64,000 bases of DNA from Paenibacillus antri (GCF_005765165.1 NZ_VCIW01000003.1:1-64000); one strand, 5' to 3'. Positions 10,215 to 19,005 are shown, counted from the first letter of the stretch. Notes: generated from the letters alone by a model not told the origin. Made by a program: numbers and translations.

Positions 10215-10487
10215 AAAGTAAAATCGTTCATCGCGATGATCGGAAGCAGTAGCGTGCAAGCAGTCGGAGCAGAGAGTCGGCGGGTGGTGCAAGCCGAACC
10301 GAAGCTTACGCGCGAATTACGTCCGGGAGCATCTCGCCGCGAAACCGCCGAAGGCGGAAGGGCGAGACGGGGGTCGCCGTTATCCGACATGAGAGTGGAA
10401 GACGAAGGCGGCTTTACGACGGCGCGTCGTCTTCAAGCAGGGTGGTAACGCGATGACTCGTCCCTTGATAGGGGGGCGGGTCTTTTT
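10215..10487 (+). ncRNA. T-box leader (tyrosine specifier) upstream of tyrS
   Basis: The conserved T-box core AGGGTGGTAACGCG lies at 10439-10452. It is followed by a terminator hairpin (GACTCGTCCC with GGGGCGGGTC, then TCTTTTTT) at about 10455-10487. Upstream, AGCAGAGAG and GGTGGTGCAAGCCG match the stem I and loop features of T-boxes. On the 3' side of stem I the specifier region reads GAATTACGTCC with TAC (Tyr) at 10318-10320. Uncharged tRNA-Tyr would stabilise the antiterminator and allow tyrS transcription; charged tRNA gives termination. The specifier matches the downstream gene, which makes the call secure. Confidence 0.93.
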
Positions 10488-10528
10488 TGCGTATCAACAT
10501 ATCATGTAACGACAAGGGAGTGAGTGTC

Positions 10529-11818
10529 ATGGCGAACGACATCGCGAACAGACAGACGACGGATTTATTGGTGGACTTGGAGTACCGCGGACTGATTCAA
10601 CAATCGACGAATCGCGAAGCGCTGGACGAAAAGCTGAAGAAGGAGCGGGTCGCCTTGTACAGCGGCTTCGATCCGACGGCGGACAGCCTCCATATCGGAC
10701 ACTTGCTTCCGGTCTTGACGTTGGTTCGCTTCCAGAAAGCCGGTCACTTGCCGATCGCGTTGGTCGGCGGCGGCACAGGTCTCATCGGCGATCCGAGCGG
10801 CAGATCGACGGAACGGTCGCTCAATACCGACGACATCGTCGCGCAATGGACGGAGAGCTTGAAGGGGCAGCTGTCGCGGTTCCTCGATTTCGAATCGAAG
10901 GACAATCCGGCGAAGCTGGTAAGCAATTACGAATGGTTGAAGCCGCTTGACGCGATCTCGTTCCTGCGGGACGTCGGCAAGTACTTTACCGTGAACTACA
11001 TGCTGGCGAAGGATTCGGTTCAATCGCGCCTCGCGAACGGCATCTCCTTCACGGAATTCAGCTACATGATCCTGCAGGCGTACGATTTCTATAAGCTGCA
11101 GCAGGACCACGGCTGCTCGCTCCAAATCGGCGGCAGCGACCAGTGGGGCAACATTACGGCGGGCCTCGACCTCATCGGCAAGCTCGGCGGCGGCGACGCG
11201 TACGGCCTTACGCTTCCGCTCGTCACGAAGAGCGACGGCAAGAAGTTCGGCAAGTCCGAGTCGGGCGCGGTCTGGCTCGATCGCGCGAAGACGCCGGTGT
11301 ACCAGTTCTACCAGTTCTGGATCAATACGGACGACGCGGACGTGGTGAAGTTCCTGAAGTACTTCACGTTCTTGTCTCCGGAACAGATCGCGGCGCTCGA
11401 GGAAGACGTGAAGACGCGTCCGGAGCAGCGGAACGCGCAGCGCGCGCTGGCGCAAGAGGTGACGCGCCTCGTGCACGGGCAGGAAGCGCTCGACAGCGCG
11501 GAGAACATTACGCGGGCGCTGTTCTCGGGCGACTTCGCGTCGCTCAGCGAAGCGGACCTCGTCGAGGCGCTCGCCGAGATGCCGACGACGACGTTCGAGG
11601 GTCAGGCGGAGACGAGCCTGATCGATCTGGTCGTCGCGGTCGGCGCGGCGCCGTCTCGCCGTCAGGCGAAGCAGGACATCGAGAGCGGCGCGGTGCACGT
11701 CAACGGGACGAAGCAGACGGCGATCGACTTCGTCGTCGGCCCGGAGCAGCGGTTGTACGGCACGTACGTCGTGCTGCGGCGCGGGAAGAAGAACTACTAC
11801 CTGGCGAAGTTTCAATAA
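10529..11818 (+). CDS. tyrS: tyrosyl-tRNA synthetase
   Basis: I chose the ATG at 10529 (AAGGGAG upstream), which gives 429 residues. The class I signature appears as the HIGH variant HIGH in SLHIGHLLPVL and the KMSKS-like loop KFGKSESGAVW. The catalytic core contains SGFDPTADSLH and QIGGSDQWGNITAG. The C-terminal S4 RNA-binding domain has PSRRQAKQDIESGAVHVNG. The enzyme attaches tyrosine to tRNA-Tyr in the cytoplasm. Regulation is by the T-box leader directly upstream, and a bidirectional terminator follows. Confidence 0.97.
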   Translation: MANDIANRQTTDLLVDLEYRGLIQQSTNREALDEKLKKERVALYSGFDPTADSLHIGHLLPVLTLVRFQKAGHLPIALVGGGTGLIGDPSGRSTERSLNTDDIVAQWTESLKGQLSRFLDFESKDNPAKLVSNYEWLKPLDAISFLRDVGKYFTVNYMLAKDSVQSRLANGISFTEFSYMILQAYDFYKLQQDHGCSLQIGGSDQWGNITAGLDLIGKLGGGDAYGLTLPLVTKSDGKKFGKSESGAVWLDRAKTPVYQFYQFWINTDDADVVKFLKYFTFLSPEQIAALEEDVKTRPEQRNAQRALAQEVTRLVHGQEALDSAENITRALFSGDFASLSEADLVEALAEMPTTTFEGQAETSLIDLVVAVGAAPSRRQAKQDIESGAVHVNGTKQTAIDFVVGPEQRLYGTYVVLRRGKKNYYLAKFQ

Positions 11819-11823
11819 GACGA

Positions 11824-11861
11824 AGAAGCGAGCGGCCCGAGGCGGGTCGCTCGCTTTTTTT
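11824..11861 (+). terminator. terminator of tyrS, probably shared with the convergent pepF
   Basis: GCGAGCGGCCC pairs with GGGTCGCTCGC and is followed by seven T residues. On the minus strand the tail is TTCTTCG, so it may act in both directions. Confidence 0.88.
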
Positions 11862-11872
11862 GGCCGTCTAGA

Positions 11873-13564
11873 TTACAACGCCTTGTCGTCGATGCCGCGC
11901 AGCCAGCCGTCGATGTCGCCGATGATCGACGAGACGCAGCCGTCCTCGAACGGCGAACGCAGGCCCGCGAGCCGCACGAGCGAAGTGAACGATTCGCTGC
12001 CGCCGGCGCGGCACAGCTTGACGTAACTCGCCCACGCTTCGCCTCGGTCGTCGTTCGCGCGCTTCCAATACTGCAGGGCGCAAATTTGCGCCAGTGTATA
12101 ATCGATATAGTAGAACGGGCTCTTGAAAATGTGCTGCTGCTGATGCCAAAACCCGCCGCGCGAGAGGAACGGCATATCGTCGTAGTCGCGATTCGGCAAG
12201 TATTTCCGCTCGATGTCCCGCCATGCCGCTTTCCGCTCCGCCGGCGTCATCTCCGGATTCGCGTACACGACATGCTGGAATTCGTCGACCGCAACGCCGT
12301 ACGGGATGAACGTAATCGCGCCGGCCAGATGCGAGAACTTGTATTTCGCCGTATCCTCAAGGAAGAACGACTCCATCCACGGCCACGCGAAAAATTCCAT
12401 GCTCATGGAGTGAATTTCGCAGGCGTCGAGCGTCGGATGAATGTACTCCGGCACGGCGAAGTCCCGGCTTAAGTACGCCTGGAAAGCGTGCCCCGCTTCG
12501 TGCGTGAGCACGTCGACGTCGTGCGCGGTGCCGTTGAAGTTCGAGAAGATGAACGGCGCCTTATGCGTTCCGATGAATGAGCAGTAGCCTCCGACGCGCT
12601 TCCCCTTCTTGCTTTCCAAATCCATCAGGCCGCCTTCGAGCATAAACTCGAAAAATTCGTTCGTCTCCGGGGACATGTCGGCGTACATCGCCTTGGCTCG
12701 CTCCACGATCCAGGCCGGGTCGCCCTTCGGCTTCGGATCGCCGCTGAGGAACGAGATGCCGTCGTAGTACCGCAGCTTGTCGAGCCCGAGCCGTACCCGG
12801 CGGCGTTCGTGCAGAGCGGAGGCGACCGGCACGATATGCTCCAGCACCTGCTTGCGGAACGCCGCGACCTGCTCGGGACCGTAGTCGGTGCGGTCCATGC
12901 GCGCGTACGCGAGCGCCGTGAAGTCGCGATAGCCGAGCTTGCGAGCGATGTTCGTGCGCAGCTTCACGAGGTCGTCGTAGATCGCGTCGACCGTCTCCTC
13001 GTTCGCCTCGAAGAAGGCGTACCGGGCGTCGGCGGCGCGCTTCCGCGTCGCTCGGTCCGTCGACTGGAGGAACGGGGCGAGCTGCGACAGCGTCCGCTCC
13101 TCGCCGTCGAATTCGATGCGGGCCGAGGCGACGAGCTTGATATACTCGCTGACCTTCTTGTTTTCTTCCTTCAACTCCTCGACGATCGACGGATCGAACG
13201 TCTTCAGCGCCAGCTCGGCGGCATCGAACAGCTGACGTCCCCATTGCGCCTCCAACTGCGGCCGGTAGGTCGACGCGATGAGCGCCTTATAGAAGTCGGT
13301 AATAAGTCCTTGATAGACGGGAGACTGCTCGTCGATGAATTCCTGCTCTCCCTTATAATACGGATCCGTCGTATCGATCGTATGCCGGATGCGCGCGATC
13401 GCGAACATCGAGGACACCTCCACGCGGGCGTCGTTGATCGCCTCGAAGGCTGCGGCCGCCGATTCAAGACTTTCGGCGCGCTCGAACGCGTCGAGCAGCG
13501 CACGGAATCGGCTCTCGAATGCGGCGAGATCGGGGCGGACGTACGGATACTCTTGAAATTTCAT
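11873..13564 (-). CDS. M3-family oligoendopeptidase F-type metallopeptidase
   Basis: The 563-residue product is typical for the M3 (PepF/thimet) family. The zinc motif is HEAGHAFQAYLSRD (HEXXH) near residue 355, with the third ligand Glu in LDACEIHSMSMEFF about 25 residues later. The substrate-side Tyr/His region is FYYIDYTLAQICALQYWK near the end. The N-terminal half is the helical oligopeptidase fold. These cytoplasmic enzymes cleave short peptides. The AraC gene lies 79 bp upstream on the same strand, so weak co-transcription is possible. Confidence 0.92.
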   Translation of the reverse strand: MKFQEYPYVRPDLAAFESRFRALLDAFERAESLESAAAAFEAINDARVEVSSMFAIARIRHTIDTTDPYYKGEQEFIDEQSPVYQGLITDFYKALIASTYRPQLEAQWGRQLFDAAELALKTFDPSIVEELKEENKKVSEYIKLVASARIEFDGEERTLSQLAPFLQSTDRATRKRAADARYAFFEANEETVDAIYDDLVKLRTNIARKLGYRDFTALAYARMDRTDYGPEQVAAFRKQVLEHIVPVASALHERRRVRLGLDKLRYYDGISFLSGDPKPKGDPAWIVERAKAMYADMSPETNEFFEFMLEGGLMDLESKKGKRVGGYCSFIGTHKAPFIFSNFNGTAHDVDVLTHEAGHAFQAYLSRDFAVPEYIHPTLDACEIHSMSMEFFAWPWMESFFLEDTAKYKFSHLAGAITFIPYGVAVDEFQHVVYANPEMTPAERKAAWRDIERKYLPNRDYDDMPFLSRGGFWHQQQHIFKSPFYYIDYTLAQICALQYWKRANDDRGEAWASYVKLCRAGGSESFTSLVRLAGLRSPFEDGCVSSIIGDIDGWLRGIDDKAL

Positions 13565-13643
13565 GAACGTTCCTCGCTTCCCTGGGAAAGAATGTAAGGC
13601 GAAAACGACGCATCTGCGTATAAGTATACCGATTTCTCCTCCG

Positions 13644-14438
13644 CTAGACCAACCCTTGCCAAGATTCCTTGCGGACTTGCGACGGCGATTTGCCCATTCG
13701 CTGCTTGAACATTCTGGCGAAATGGTACGACGTCTTGAACCCGCACCGCGCCGCGATTTCCCCGACGGAGAGCCCCGTGTGGACGAGCATGTCGTGCGCG
13801 GCGAGCACGCGGTACTGCCACACGTACCGCATCGGCGTCGTGTTTTCGTGCCGCTTGAACAATCGGACGAGATGCTCGGGCGAGACGCCGGCTTCCTTCG
13901 CCAGCTCGTCGAGCGTCAAGTCCTCGCCGAATCGCCGATGCGCGGCCGCCTTCGCCGCCGTCACCGATTCGTGCGCGGCGGTCGTCTTCGGCGAGCGCGA
14001 CGCCATCTCGGCGTATAGACGGACCGCCGCGAGCCCGAGCGCCTTCGCGACGCCGTCGGCCAGCCGCTCCTTATCCCGGAGCGACAGCAGCAGGTCCGCG
14101 AGCCGATTGAATTCCTCCGTCAGCGGTTGGACGCGGGGGAGCGGCTCGAGCAGGCGCGCGGCCGCCGCGGCGTCGTTCACCTCGACGGCGATCCACCGGT
14201 GCCACGTCGGCATCGTTCGGTGGAACGCGAACGTCTCCGTCCGGCCGGGCAGCAGCATCGCGACGCGGCCCGGCGGGCAATCGAGCGGAACGCCGTCGAT
14301 CTCGACCCGCATCGCCCCGGTATGGAGCAGAACGAACTGCACGTCGAGCTGGAGGCGCGGGCCGAATGCGCCGCCGGGGTTGTAGATGACGGTGCCGGGG
14401 GAGGCGCCGCGGACATATTCCATAGGGAACGGCTCCAT
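13644..14438 (-). CDS. AraC-family transcriptional regulator
   Basis: I place the start at the ATG at 14438, eight bases after AAGGAGAGGG, rather than an ATG ten codons earlier; this gives 264 residues. Residues 10-110 look like a cupin sensor (VRGASPGTVIYNPGGAF, then VPLDCPPGRVAMLLPG). The C-terminal 100 residues hold two helix-turn-helix motifs (LTLDELAKEAGVSPEHLVRLFKR and SVGEIAARCGFKTSYHFARMFKQRMG). It is divergent from the PhyH dioxygenase gene with a 124-bp shared intergenic region, which makes that gene its likely target. The inducer is unknown. Confidence 0.88.
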   Translation of the reverse strand: MEPFPMEYVRGASPGTVIYNPGGAFGPRLQLDVQFVLLHTGAMRVEIDGVPLDCPPGRVAMLLPGRTETFAFHRTMPTWHRWIAVEVNDAAAAARLLEPLPRVQPLTEEFNRLADLLLSLRDKERLADGVAKALGLAAVRLYAEMASRSPKTTAAHESVTAAKAAAHRRFGEDLTLDELAKEAGVSPEHLVRLFKRHENTTPMRYVWQYRVLAAHDMLVHTGLSVGEIAARCGFKTSYHFARMFKQRMGKSPSQVRKESWQGLV

Positions 14439-14562
14439 TCGCACCCTCTCCTTGTCGCCGATGATCAATTATAGACACAATCATATCAGATGCAGCCATT
14501 GTTCGTCTGCGGGGATTTTCTTATGATGGATGCAAACGTTCATGGCGAGAGGGGCAGCGTTC

Positions 14563-15333
14563 ATGCAGAAAGAGGCGGTTTTTCCGGCTAGATTAACGCC
14601 GTTGACCGAAGAACAGGTAGAGTTCTTTCACGAGCATGGGTACGTTCTGGTGAAGGGAGGCTGCAGCGCGGATTTGATCGATGCCTTCAACGGACACATC
14701 CGAGACATCCGCTCCGGAGACGACATCCCCGAGTGGGCGCTGCCGCGGAAGGGGGGCGGACCGGTGCAGGAGAAGGATCGGTTCTCGGTACGTCTCTTCA
14801 ACCCGCATATCCACGACGGCTTCTCCCGTCAGGTCATGAAGCTTCCGATCGTCCGCGGCGCGCTGGCGCAGGTGATGGGGGACGAAGCGGTTTGCGTTCA
14901 GAGCATGTACTTCTACAAGGAGCCGGGGTCCCCGGGTCAGGCGGCGCATCAGGACTACTATTATATTAAGGACGACCCGAAGTCGATGGTGGCGGCTTGG
15001 ATCGCGATGGAGGAACTGGTGGACGAGGAGAACGGCTGCCTCTGGGTCATCCCGGGGACGCATCGTCTCGGACTGCTGCCTCACGGAAGCGTGACGAACC
15101 TGGAAGAGCACGAAGCGTGGACGCACCAAACCGAAGGGGTCGACTTGCGTAACCAGATTCCGGTCGTGATGGAAAAGGGGGACATTCTCTTTTTCCATGA
15201 ACTGCTTATTCATTCTTCCAACAAAAACCGGAGTAAAGACCGCTGGCGCCGCTCGTACGTATGCCACTACATCCGTCACGATTCCACCGTGCTGCACCGG
15301 GAGGATTTGCGGGTGAAGTATCCGTTGTATTAA
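14563..15333 (+). CDS. phytanoyl-CoA dioxygenase (PhyH) family oxygenase
   Basis: The ATG at 14563 follows a GAGAGGGGC site; two earlier in-frame ATGs at 14530 and 14542 are less well placed. The 256-residue product carries the Fe(II)/2-oxoglutarate signature. AAHQDYYYI supplies the His-X-Asp pair near residue 130, and ILFFHELLIHSS supplies the distal His, followed by an RSYVCHYIRHD segment with the 2-oxoglutarate Arg. Members hydroxylate small organic acids and other metabolites in the cytoplasm. Divergence from an AraC gene suggests induction by its substrate, which I cannot identify. Confidence 0.88.
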   Translation: MQKEAVFPARLTPLTEEQVEFFHEHGYVLVKGGCSADLIDAFNGHIRDIRSGDDIPEWALPRKGGGPVQEKDRFSVRLFNPHIHDGFSRQVMKLPIVRGALAQVMGDEAVCVQSMYFYKEPGSPGQAAHQDYYYIKDDPKSMVAAWIAMEELVDEENGCLWVIPGTHRLGLLPHGSVTNLEEHEAWTHQTEGVDLRNQIPVVMEKGDILFFHELLIHSSNKNRSKDRWRRSYVCHYIRHDSTVLHREDLRVKYPLY

Positions 15334-15351
15334 CGTCGCGGCGCACGAAAG

Positions 15352-15390
15352 AAGCCCGCTCGGAGCGATTCGCTCTGGGCGGGCTTTCCT
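15352..15390 (+). terminator. terminator of the PhyH gene
   Basis: AAGCCCGC pairs with GCGGGCTT around an inner CGGAGCG/CGCTCTG stem, followed by TCCTTATT. Confidence 0.8.
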
Positions 15391-15424
15391 TATTATGGTA
15401 TCCTCTTTCCAAGGAGGTTGGCTC

Positions 15425-15622
15425 ATGACATTGCATTCGTTGCTCGTGAAGGACGCCATTCAGATCGTGTACGACGACGCGAAGCGTCACGTCCTGTTGG
15501 AGCTGTCGTCGGGCGGCTACCGGGAACGGTACGTGGCGACGCATATCGACGATCCGGGCGAGATCGACGACATCGTGGCCGCGCTGCTCGAAGCGAAGCG
15601 GCGGCTGTCCGAGAACGCGTAA
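15425..15622 (+). CDS. small hypothetical protein
   Basis: The 65-residue product starts at the ATG at 15425, eight bases after a perfect AAGGAGG. It is acidic, lacks membrane segments, and looks like a beta-hairpin (IQIVYDDAKRHVLLELSSGG) followed by a C-terminal helix (EIDDIVAALLEAKRRLSE). I recognise no family. The strong ribosome site and codon use support a real gene. It converges on the 98-residue gene 6 bp further on. Confidence 0.7.
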   Translation: MTLHSLLVKDAIQIVYDDAKRHVLLELSSGGYRERYVATHIDDPGEIDDIVAALLEAKRRLSENA

Positions 15623-15628
15623 CCGGTA

Positions 15629-15925
15629 TTATTTTCGGCTGCGGATCGCCTCCGACACGACGAACGCCAGGTCGTCGTTGCCGAATACGGAGAGCATGTT
15701 CAGCACCGTCTCGTCCGCGACATCGCCTGCTTCCTCCTTGGGGACGGTCAACTCGAGCGCCGCGAGCAGCTCGGGGTTGTGTTTCTGTCCGGGGTACGCC
15801 CGCTCGTACAACTCCTGAGGGTCGAGGCCGCGGTTGATGCTCCATTGCGCGAACGCCAGAATCATCATTCGCTCGTCTTTGCGGTAATTTTCTATAATTT
15901 GATCTTCCAGGTCTTTGCGATTCAT
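15629..15925 (-). CDS. hypothetical protein (98 aa)
   Basis: The product is a fully helical, charged cytoplasmic protein of 98 residues (MNRKDLEDQIIENYRKDE at the start, a conserved-looking LAFAQWSINRGLDPQELYERAYPG segment in the middle). The start has an AAGGAG-type site upstream on the minus strand. It has no cysteine cluster, signal or transmembrane region. I do not recognise the family. It is divergent from the IF-3-like gene with only 68 bp between them. Confidence 0.72.
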   Translation of the reverse strand: MNRKDLEDQIIENYRKDERMMILAFAQWSINRGLDPQELYERAYPGQKHNPELLAALELTVPKEEAGDVADETVLNMLSVFGNDDLAFVVSEAIRSRK

Positions 15926-15993
15926 TGATACGGACTCCTTCGTCGCGGTAATATAGGTTCATATATTATAGACACGCGATTGGAGTTAACACA

Positions 15994-16476
15994 ATGATCA
16001 AGAACGAAAAAATCAAGGCGTCGGAAGTGGCGCTGACCGGCGTCGACGGAGAAAACCTCGGCGTCATGAAGACGACGGAGGCGCTCGCGCTGGCGAAGAA
16101 GCTGAAGGTCGACCTCGTCTGCGAATCGCTGTTCAGCAGTCCGCCGCCGTGCCGGTTGATCGGCGCGGGCGCGGCCCGGGACGCGAAGCAGCAGGAGAAG
16201 CGGAAGGAACGCGCGCCGAAGGTGAAGGAGATTCGCCTCACGCCTACGATCGAAGCGCATGATTTCGATACGAAGAAGACGCAGGCCGAACGCATCTTGA
16301 AGGGCGGAGACGCCGCGCTGTTCGTCGTGAAGCTGTCGGGCGCGAAAGAGGGCGAGGCGGCGAAGCGGTTGCTGGAGGATTTGATCAAGGAGCTCGCGCC
16401 GTTCGGCGCGAAGAAGACGGGCATCCAGCTGAGCGGCAAGCAGGCCGCGGTGCAGCTGGACCCGAAGGCGGATTGA
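15994..16476 (+). CDS. divergent, stand-alone translation initiation factor IF-3-like protein
   Basis: The 160-residue product keeps the IF-3 layout. The N-domain (about 1-60) has MIKNEKIKASEVALTG, then GENLGVMKTTEALALAKK and the PPPCRLI motif that corresponds to the PPVCRIMDYGKY block. The C-domain (about 75-160) has KVKEIRLTPTIEAHDFDTK and ends with a QLSGKQAAVQLDPK-like strand. It differs sharply from canonical IF-3: the linker KYKYEQ block is replaced by AGAARDAKQQEKRKERAP, the SGKE-type R-rich region is altered (VVKLSGAKEGEA), and it starts with ATG instead of the rare AUU/AUC used for infC autoregulation. It is not next to rpmI/rplT. It is probably a paralogue of unknown role; the true infC should be elsewhere. 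Confidence 0.8.
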   Translation: MIKNEKIKASEVALTGVDGENLGVMKTTEALALAKKLKVDLVCESLFSSPPPCRLIGAGAARDAKQQEKRKERAPKVKEIRLTPTIEAHDFDTKKTQAERILKGGDAALFVVKLSGAKEGEAAKRLLEDLIKELAPFGAKKTGIQLSGKQAAVQLDPKAD

Positions 16477-16504
16477 CTTACGTACCAAGAAAGCGAGGCG
16501 TTCG

Positions 16505-16942
16505 TTGCGCATGACGAATAAAATCGTAAATACGTTCGTGAAGGTGTCGGCCGACTGTCCGGCGGAGCGCGGGATCGTGCCCGCGTCCAAGAAGGAAACG
16601 AAGACCGCGCACGAGGTGCAATACGAGATTCTGACGGAGCATCCGTATACGTACGACCTTGACGGGCTGATCGTCGAGACGTACATCCGCCATAAGCTCG
16701 CCGGCGAAGCCGTCGACGAGGCGAGGCGGGCCCAGGTGCGGGGCGAGCTCCTGTCGAAAGGACAGCCGTGCATGCGGGCGTCGATGCTGCCGAAGAAGTT
16801 CGGCTGGGGCGTCCATTACGACGAAGCCGGCCGCATCGCGATCGTTCCGATGGAATCGGAGGAATACCAGCGGTTTTTGGAACGCACGGATTTGAAGCAA
16901 GAGTTCGCGATGCGAAACAAGAAAGCGGGGAGCGCGAAATGA
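16505..16942 (+). CDS. DUF6157-type protein
   Basis: The start is either TTG at 16505 or ATG at 16511; a GCGAGG site favours the former by spacing, the codon favours the latter. The product (about 145 residues) contains NTFVKVSADCPAERGIVP near the start, then AHEVQYEILTEHPYTYDLDGLI and a middle PCMRASMLPKKFGWGVHYDEAG, which match the DUF6157 family of small cytoplasmic proteins with no known function. Its stop overlaps the MoxR start (ATGA), so it heads or joins the MoxR-DUF58-DUF4129 operon by translational coupling. Confidence 0.78.
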   Translation: MRMTNKIVNTFVKVSADCPAERGIVPASKKETKTAHEVQYEILTEHPYTYDLDGLIVETYIRHKLAGEAVDEARRAQVRGELLSKGQPCMRASMLPKKFGWGVHYDEAGRIAIVPMESEEYQRFLERTDLKQEFAMRNKKAGSAK

Positions 16943-17907
16943 TGAACGCGGAAAGATTAGGCCGCATGATCGAGGCGATTCGCCGGAACGTCGGCGCCGT
17001 CGTCGTCGGGAAGACGGAGACGGTAGACTTATTGCTTACGGCGCTGCTCGCGAACGGGCATGCGCTCTTGGAGGACGTGCCGGGCACGGGGAAGACGCTG
17101 CTCGCGAAGACGCTCGCCCGCTCGCTCGGCTGCGACTTCAAGCGCATCCAGTTTACGCCCGATTTGCTTCCGTCCGATGTAAGCGGAATCAATTTTTATA
17201 ACCAAAAGAGCGGGGAATTCGAGTTTCGTCCCGGACCGCTGTTTACGAACATCCTGCTCGCGGACGAGATCAACCGCGCGACGCCGCGGACGCAGTCGAG
17301 CCTCTTGGAGTGTATGGAGGAGAGGCAGATTACGATCGACGGCGTGACGCATCGGCTTACGGCGCCGTTCCTCGTCATCGCGACGCAAAACCCCGTCGAC
17401 AACCAGGGCACGTTCCCGCTGCCGGAGGCGCAGCTCGACCGGTTTCTGATGCGCATTCCCGTCGGGTACCCATCGCATGCGGAGTCGCTGTCGATGCTGC
17501 ACCGATTCCGCGAGGACAACCCGCTCGAGACGCTCGAGCCGGTCGCTTCCGCCGCCGACGTCATCGATGCGCAGCGGTTCTCGCGTTCCGTCGCCATCCG
17601 GGAGGAGCTGCTCGATTACATCGTGCGCCTCGCGGAGGCGACGCGAGCCGACGCGGACGTCCTGCTCGGCGTCAGCCCTCGCGGCTGCCAAGCGTTGATG
17701 CGGGCGTCGCAGGCGCACGCGGCCGTCAAGGGGCGGGACTACGTCTCGCCGGACGACGTCAAGGCGGTCGCGGCGCCGGTGCTCGCGCACCGCATCTTGA
17801 CCCGCAGCGCGGCGAGAACGCGCGATTCGGGAGGCGCCGACGTCGTACGGAAGTTGTTGAACGGCCTGGAAGTGCCGTCCGAGCCGGCGCCGTCGGCCCG
17901 AGGGTAG
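16939..17907 (+). CDS. MoxR-family AAA+ ATPase
   Basis: The product has 322 residues from the ATG at 16939, which overlaps the preceding stop. The Walker A motif is EDVPGTGKTLLAK, Walker B is NILLADEINRATPR, and sensor 1 is FLVIATQNPVDNQGTFPLPEAQLDRF, all typical of MoxR. The C-terminal lid contains GVSPRGCQALMRASQAHA. MoxR ATPases act as chaperones with a DUF58 partner, whose gene follows immediately. The three-gene arrangement is well known, but its cell targets in Bacillota are unclear. Confidence 0.93.
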   Translation: MMNAERLGRMIEAIRRNVGAVVVGKTETVDLLLTALLANGHALLEDVPGTGKTLLAKTLARSLGCDFKRIQFTPDLLPSDVSGINFYNQKSGEFEFRPGPLFTNILLADEINRATPRTQSSLLECMEERQITIDGVTHRLTAPFLVIATQNPVDNQGTFPLPEAQLDRFLMRIPVGYPSHAESLSMLHRFREDNPLETLEPVASAADVIDAQRFSRSVAIREELLDYIVRLAEATRADADVLLGVSPRGCQALMRASQAHAAVKGRDYVSPDDVKAVAAPVLAHRILTRSAARTRDSGGADVVRKLLNGLEVPSEPAPSARG

Positions 17908-17913
17908 CGGGCG

Positions 17914-19005
17914 ATGCTCGCCTGGATGTTGGTCAACGCGGCCGTCCTCCTCGGGCTGATCGCTTGGGTGTACGGGAAGTTCTCTTTAAATCATGTCGGG
18001 TACGCGCGTTTTTTTTCCAAGCACGCGGTGTTCGCGGGCGAAGAGATCGAGATGGTCGAGCGCATCGTCAACCGGAAGCTGCTGCCGTTGCCTTGGGTGC
18101 GGCTCGAGTCGATGATGGCGCAAGGGCTCGTCTTCGGCGAACAGCAAAATCTCGACATTCGCGGCGGGGAGAAGTTCCAGAACCATATCAGCCTCTTCAG
18201 CCTGCGTTCGTATCGCCAGATCGTCAGGCGCCACCGCGTCGTCGCCGCGAAGCGCGGATATTACATGCTCGATTCCGCGACGATGACGGCGGGCGACCCG
18301 GTCGGCTTGACGCGGCCGTCGCGCCGGTTCCCGCTGTCGCTTACGCTGACCGTCTATCCGGAGGTCGTTCCGATGCGCGAGGTGCCGCTGCCCGCCCATA
18401 GCTGGCTCGGCGACGTGACGGTGCGGCGATGGATCGTCGAGGATCCGTTCCTGACCGCCGGCACGCGCGAATACCGGTCGGGCGACGCCCTTCGGTCCGT
18501 CAACTGGAAGGCGACGGCGCGAACGGGGCGGATGCAGGTGCATCGGAACGATTACACGGCGGACCATCGGCTCATGATCTGCATCAACCTGGAGACGCAC
18601 GACCGGATGTGGAGCGCCGTGCTCGAGCCGGAGCGCATCGAACGGGCGATCAGCTATGCGGCCTCCGTCGCCGTCTACGCGATGCGGCAAGGCGTCGAGA
18701 CGGGGCTGCTCTCGAACGGGTGGACGTTCGGCGGACCGAAGCTTCCGGTGCGCCTCGATCCGGGCGGCGGCGAAGCGCAGCTGACCGCGCTGCTCGAGAC
18801 GATGGCGAAGCTGCAGCTCGAGACGGCGGTGACGATGCACGCGCAACTCGACGACGAGCTGTCGGGCGACCCGTCGGACACGGACTACTTAATCATCTCT
18901 TGCCATCGCGGAGCCGAGCTCGAGGAGCGCGTCGACGCGCTGCGCCGCCGAGGCAACGGCGTAGAGTGGCTCTACGTCGAAGGAGAGGGGGACCGCCGTC
19001 GATGA
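17914..19005 (+). CDS. DUF58 (VWA-like) membrane-anchored protein
   Basis: The 363-residue product begins with a membrane helix (MLAWMLVNAAVLLGLIAWVYG). Its central DUF58 signature is FLTAGTREYRSGDALRSVNWKATARTGRMQVHRND (motif around residues 190-220, quoted in pieces: REYRSGD, VNWKATA). The following LMICINLETHDRMW resembles the first strand of a von Willebrand A fold. It lies 6 bp after the MoxR gene and overlaps the next gene by ATGA. It probably works with MoxR at the membrane. Confidence 0.9.
   Translation: MLAWMLVNAAVLLGLIAWVYGKFSLNHVGYARFFSKHAVFAGEEIEMVERIVNRKLLPLPWVRLESMMAQGLVFGEQQNLDIRGGEKFQNHISLFSLRSYRQIVRRHRVVAAKRGYYMLDSATMTAGDPVGLTRPSRRFPLSLTLTVYPEVVPMREVPLPAHSWLGDVTVRRWIVEDPFLTAGTREYRSGDALRSVNWKATARTGRMQVHRNDYTADHRLMICINLETHDRMWSAVLEPERIERAISYAASVAVYAMRQGVETGLLSNGWTFGGPKLPVRLDPGGGEAQLTALLETMAKLQLETAVTMHAQLDDELSGDPSDTDYLIISCHRGAELEERVDALRRRGNGVEWLYVEGEGDRRR

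Noticed and set aside
15994-16476. Canonical infC gene
   Set aside because: No rpmI/rplT follows, the start is ATG and key linker and basic residues differ, so it is called IF-3-like only.
16768-16938. N-terminal extension of the MoxR gene into the DUF6157 gene
   Set aside because: The extra residues are another frame of DUF6157; the ATGA overlap at 16939 is the natural start.
18429-19001. N-terminal extension of the DUF4129 gene into DUF58
   Set aside because: It is a shadow frame of DUF58; the membrane protein starts at ATG 19002 with a hydrophobic helix.
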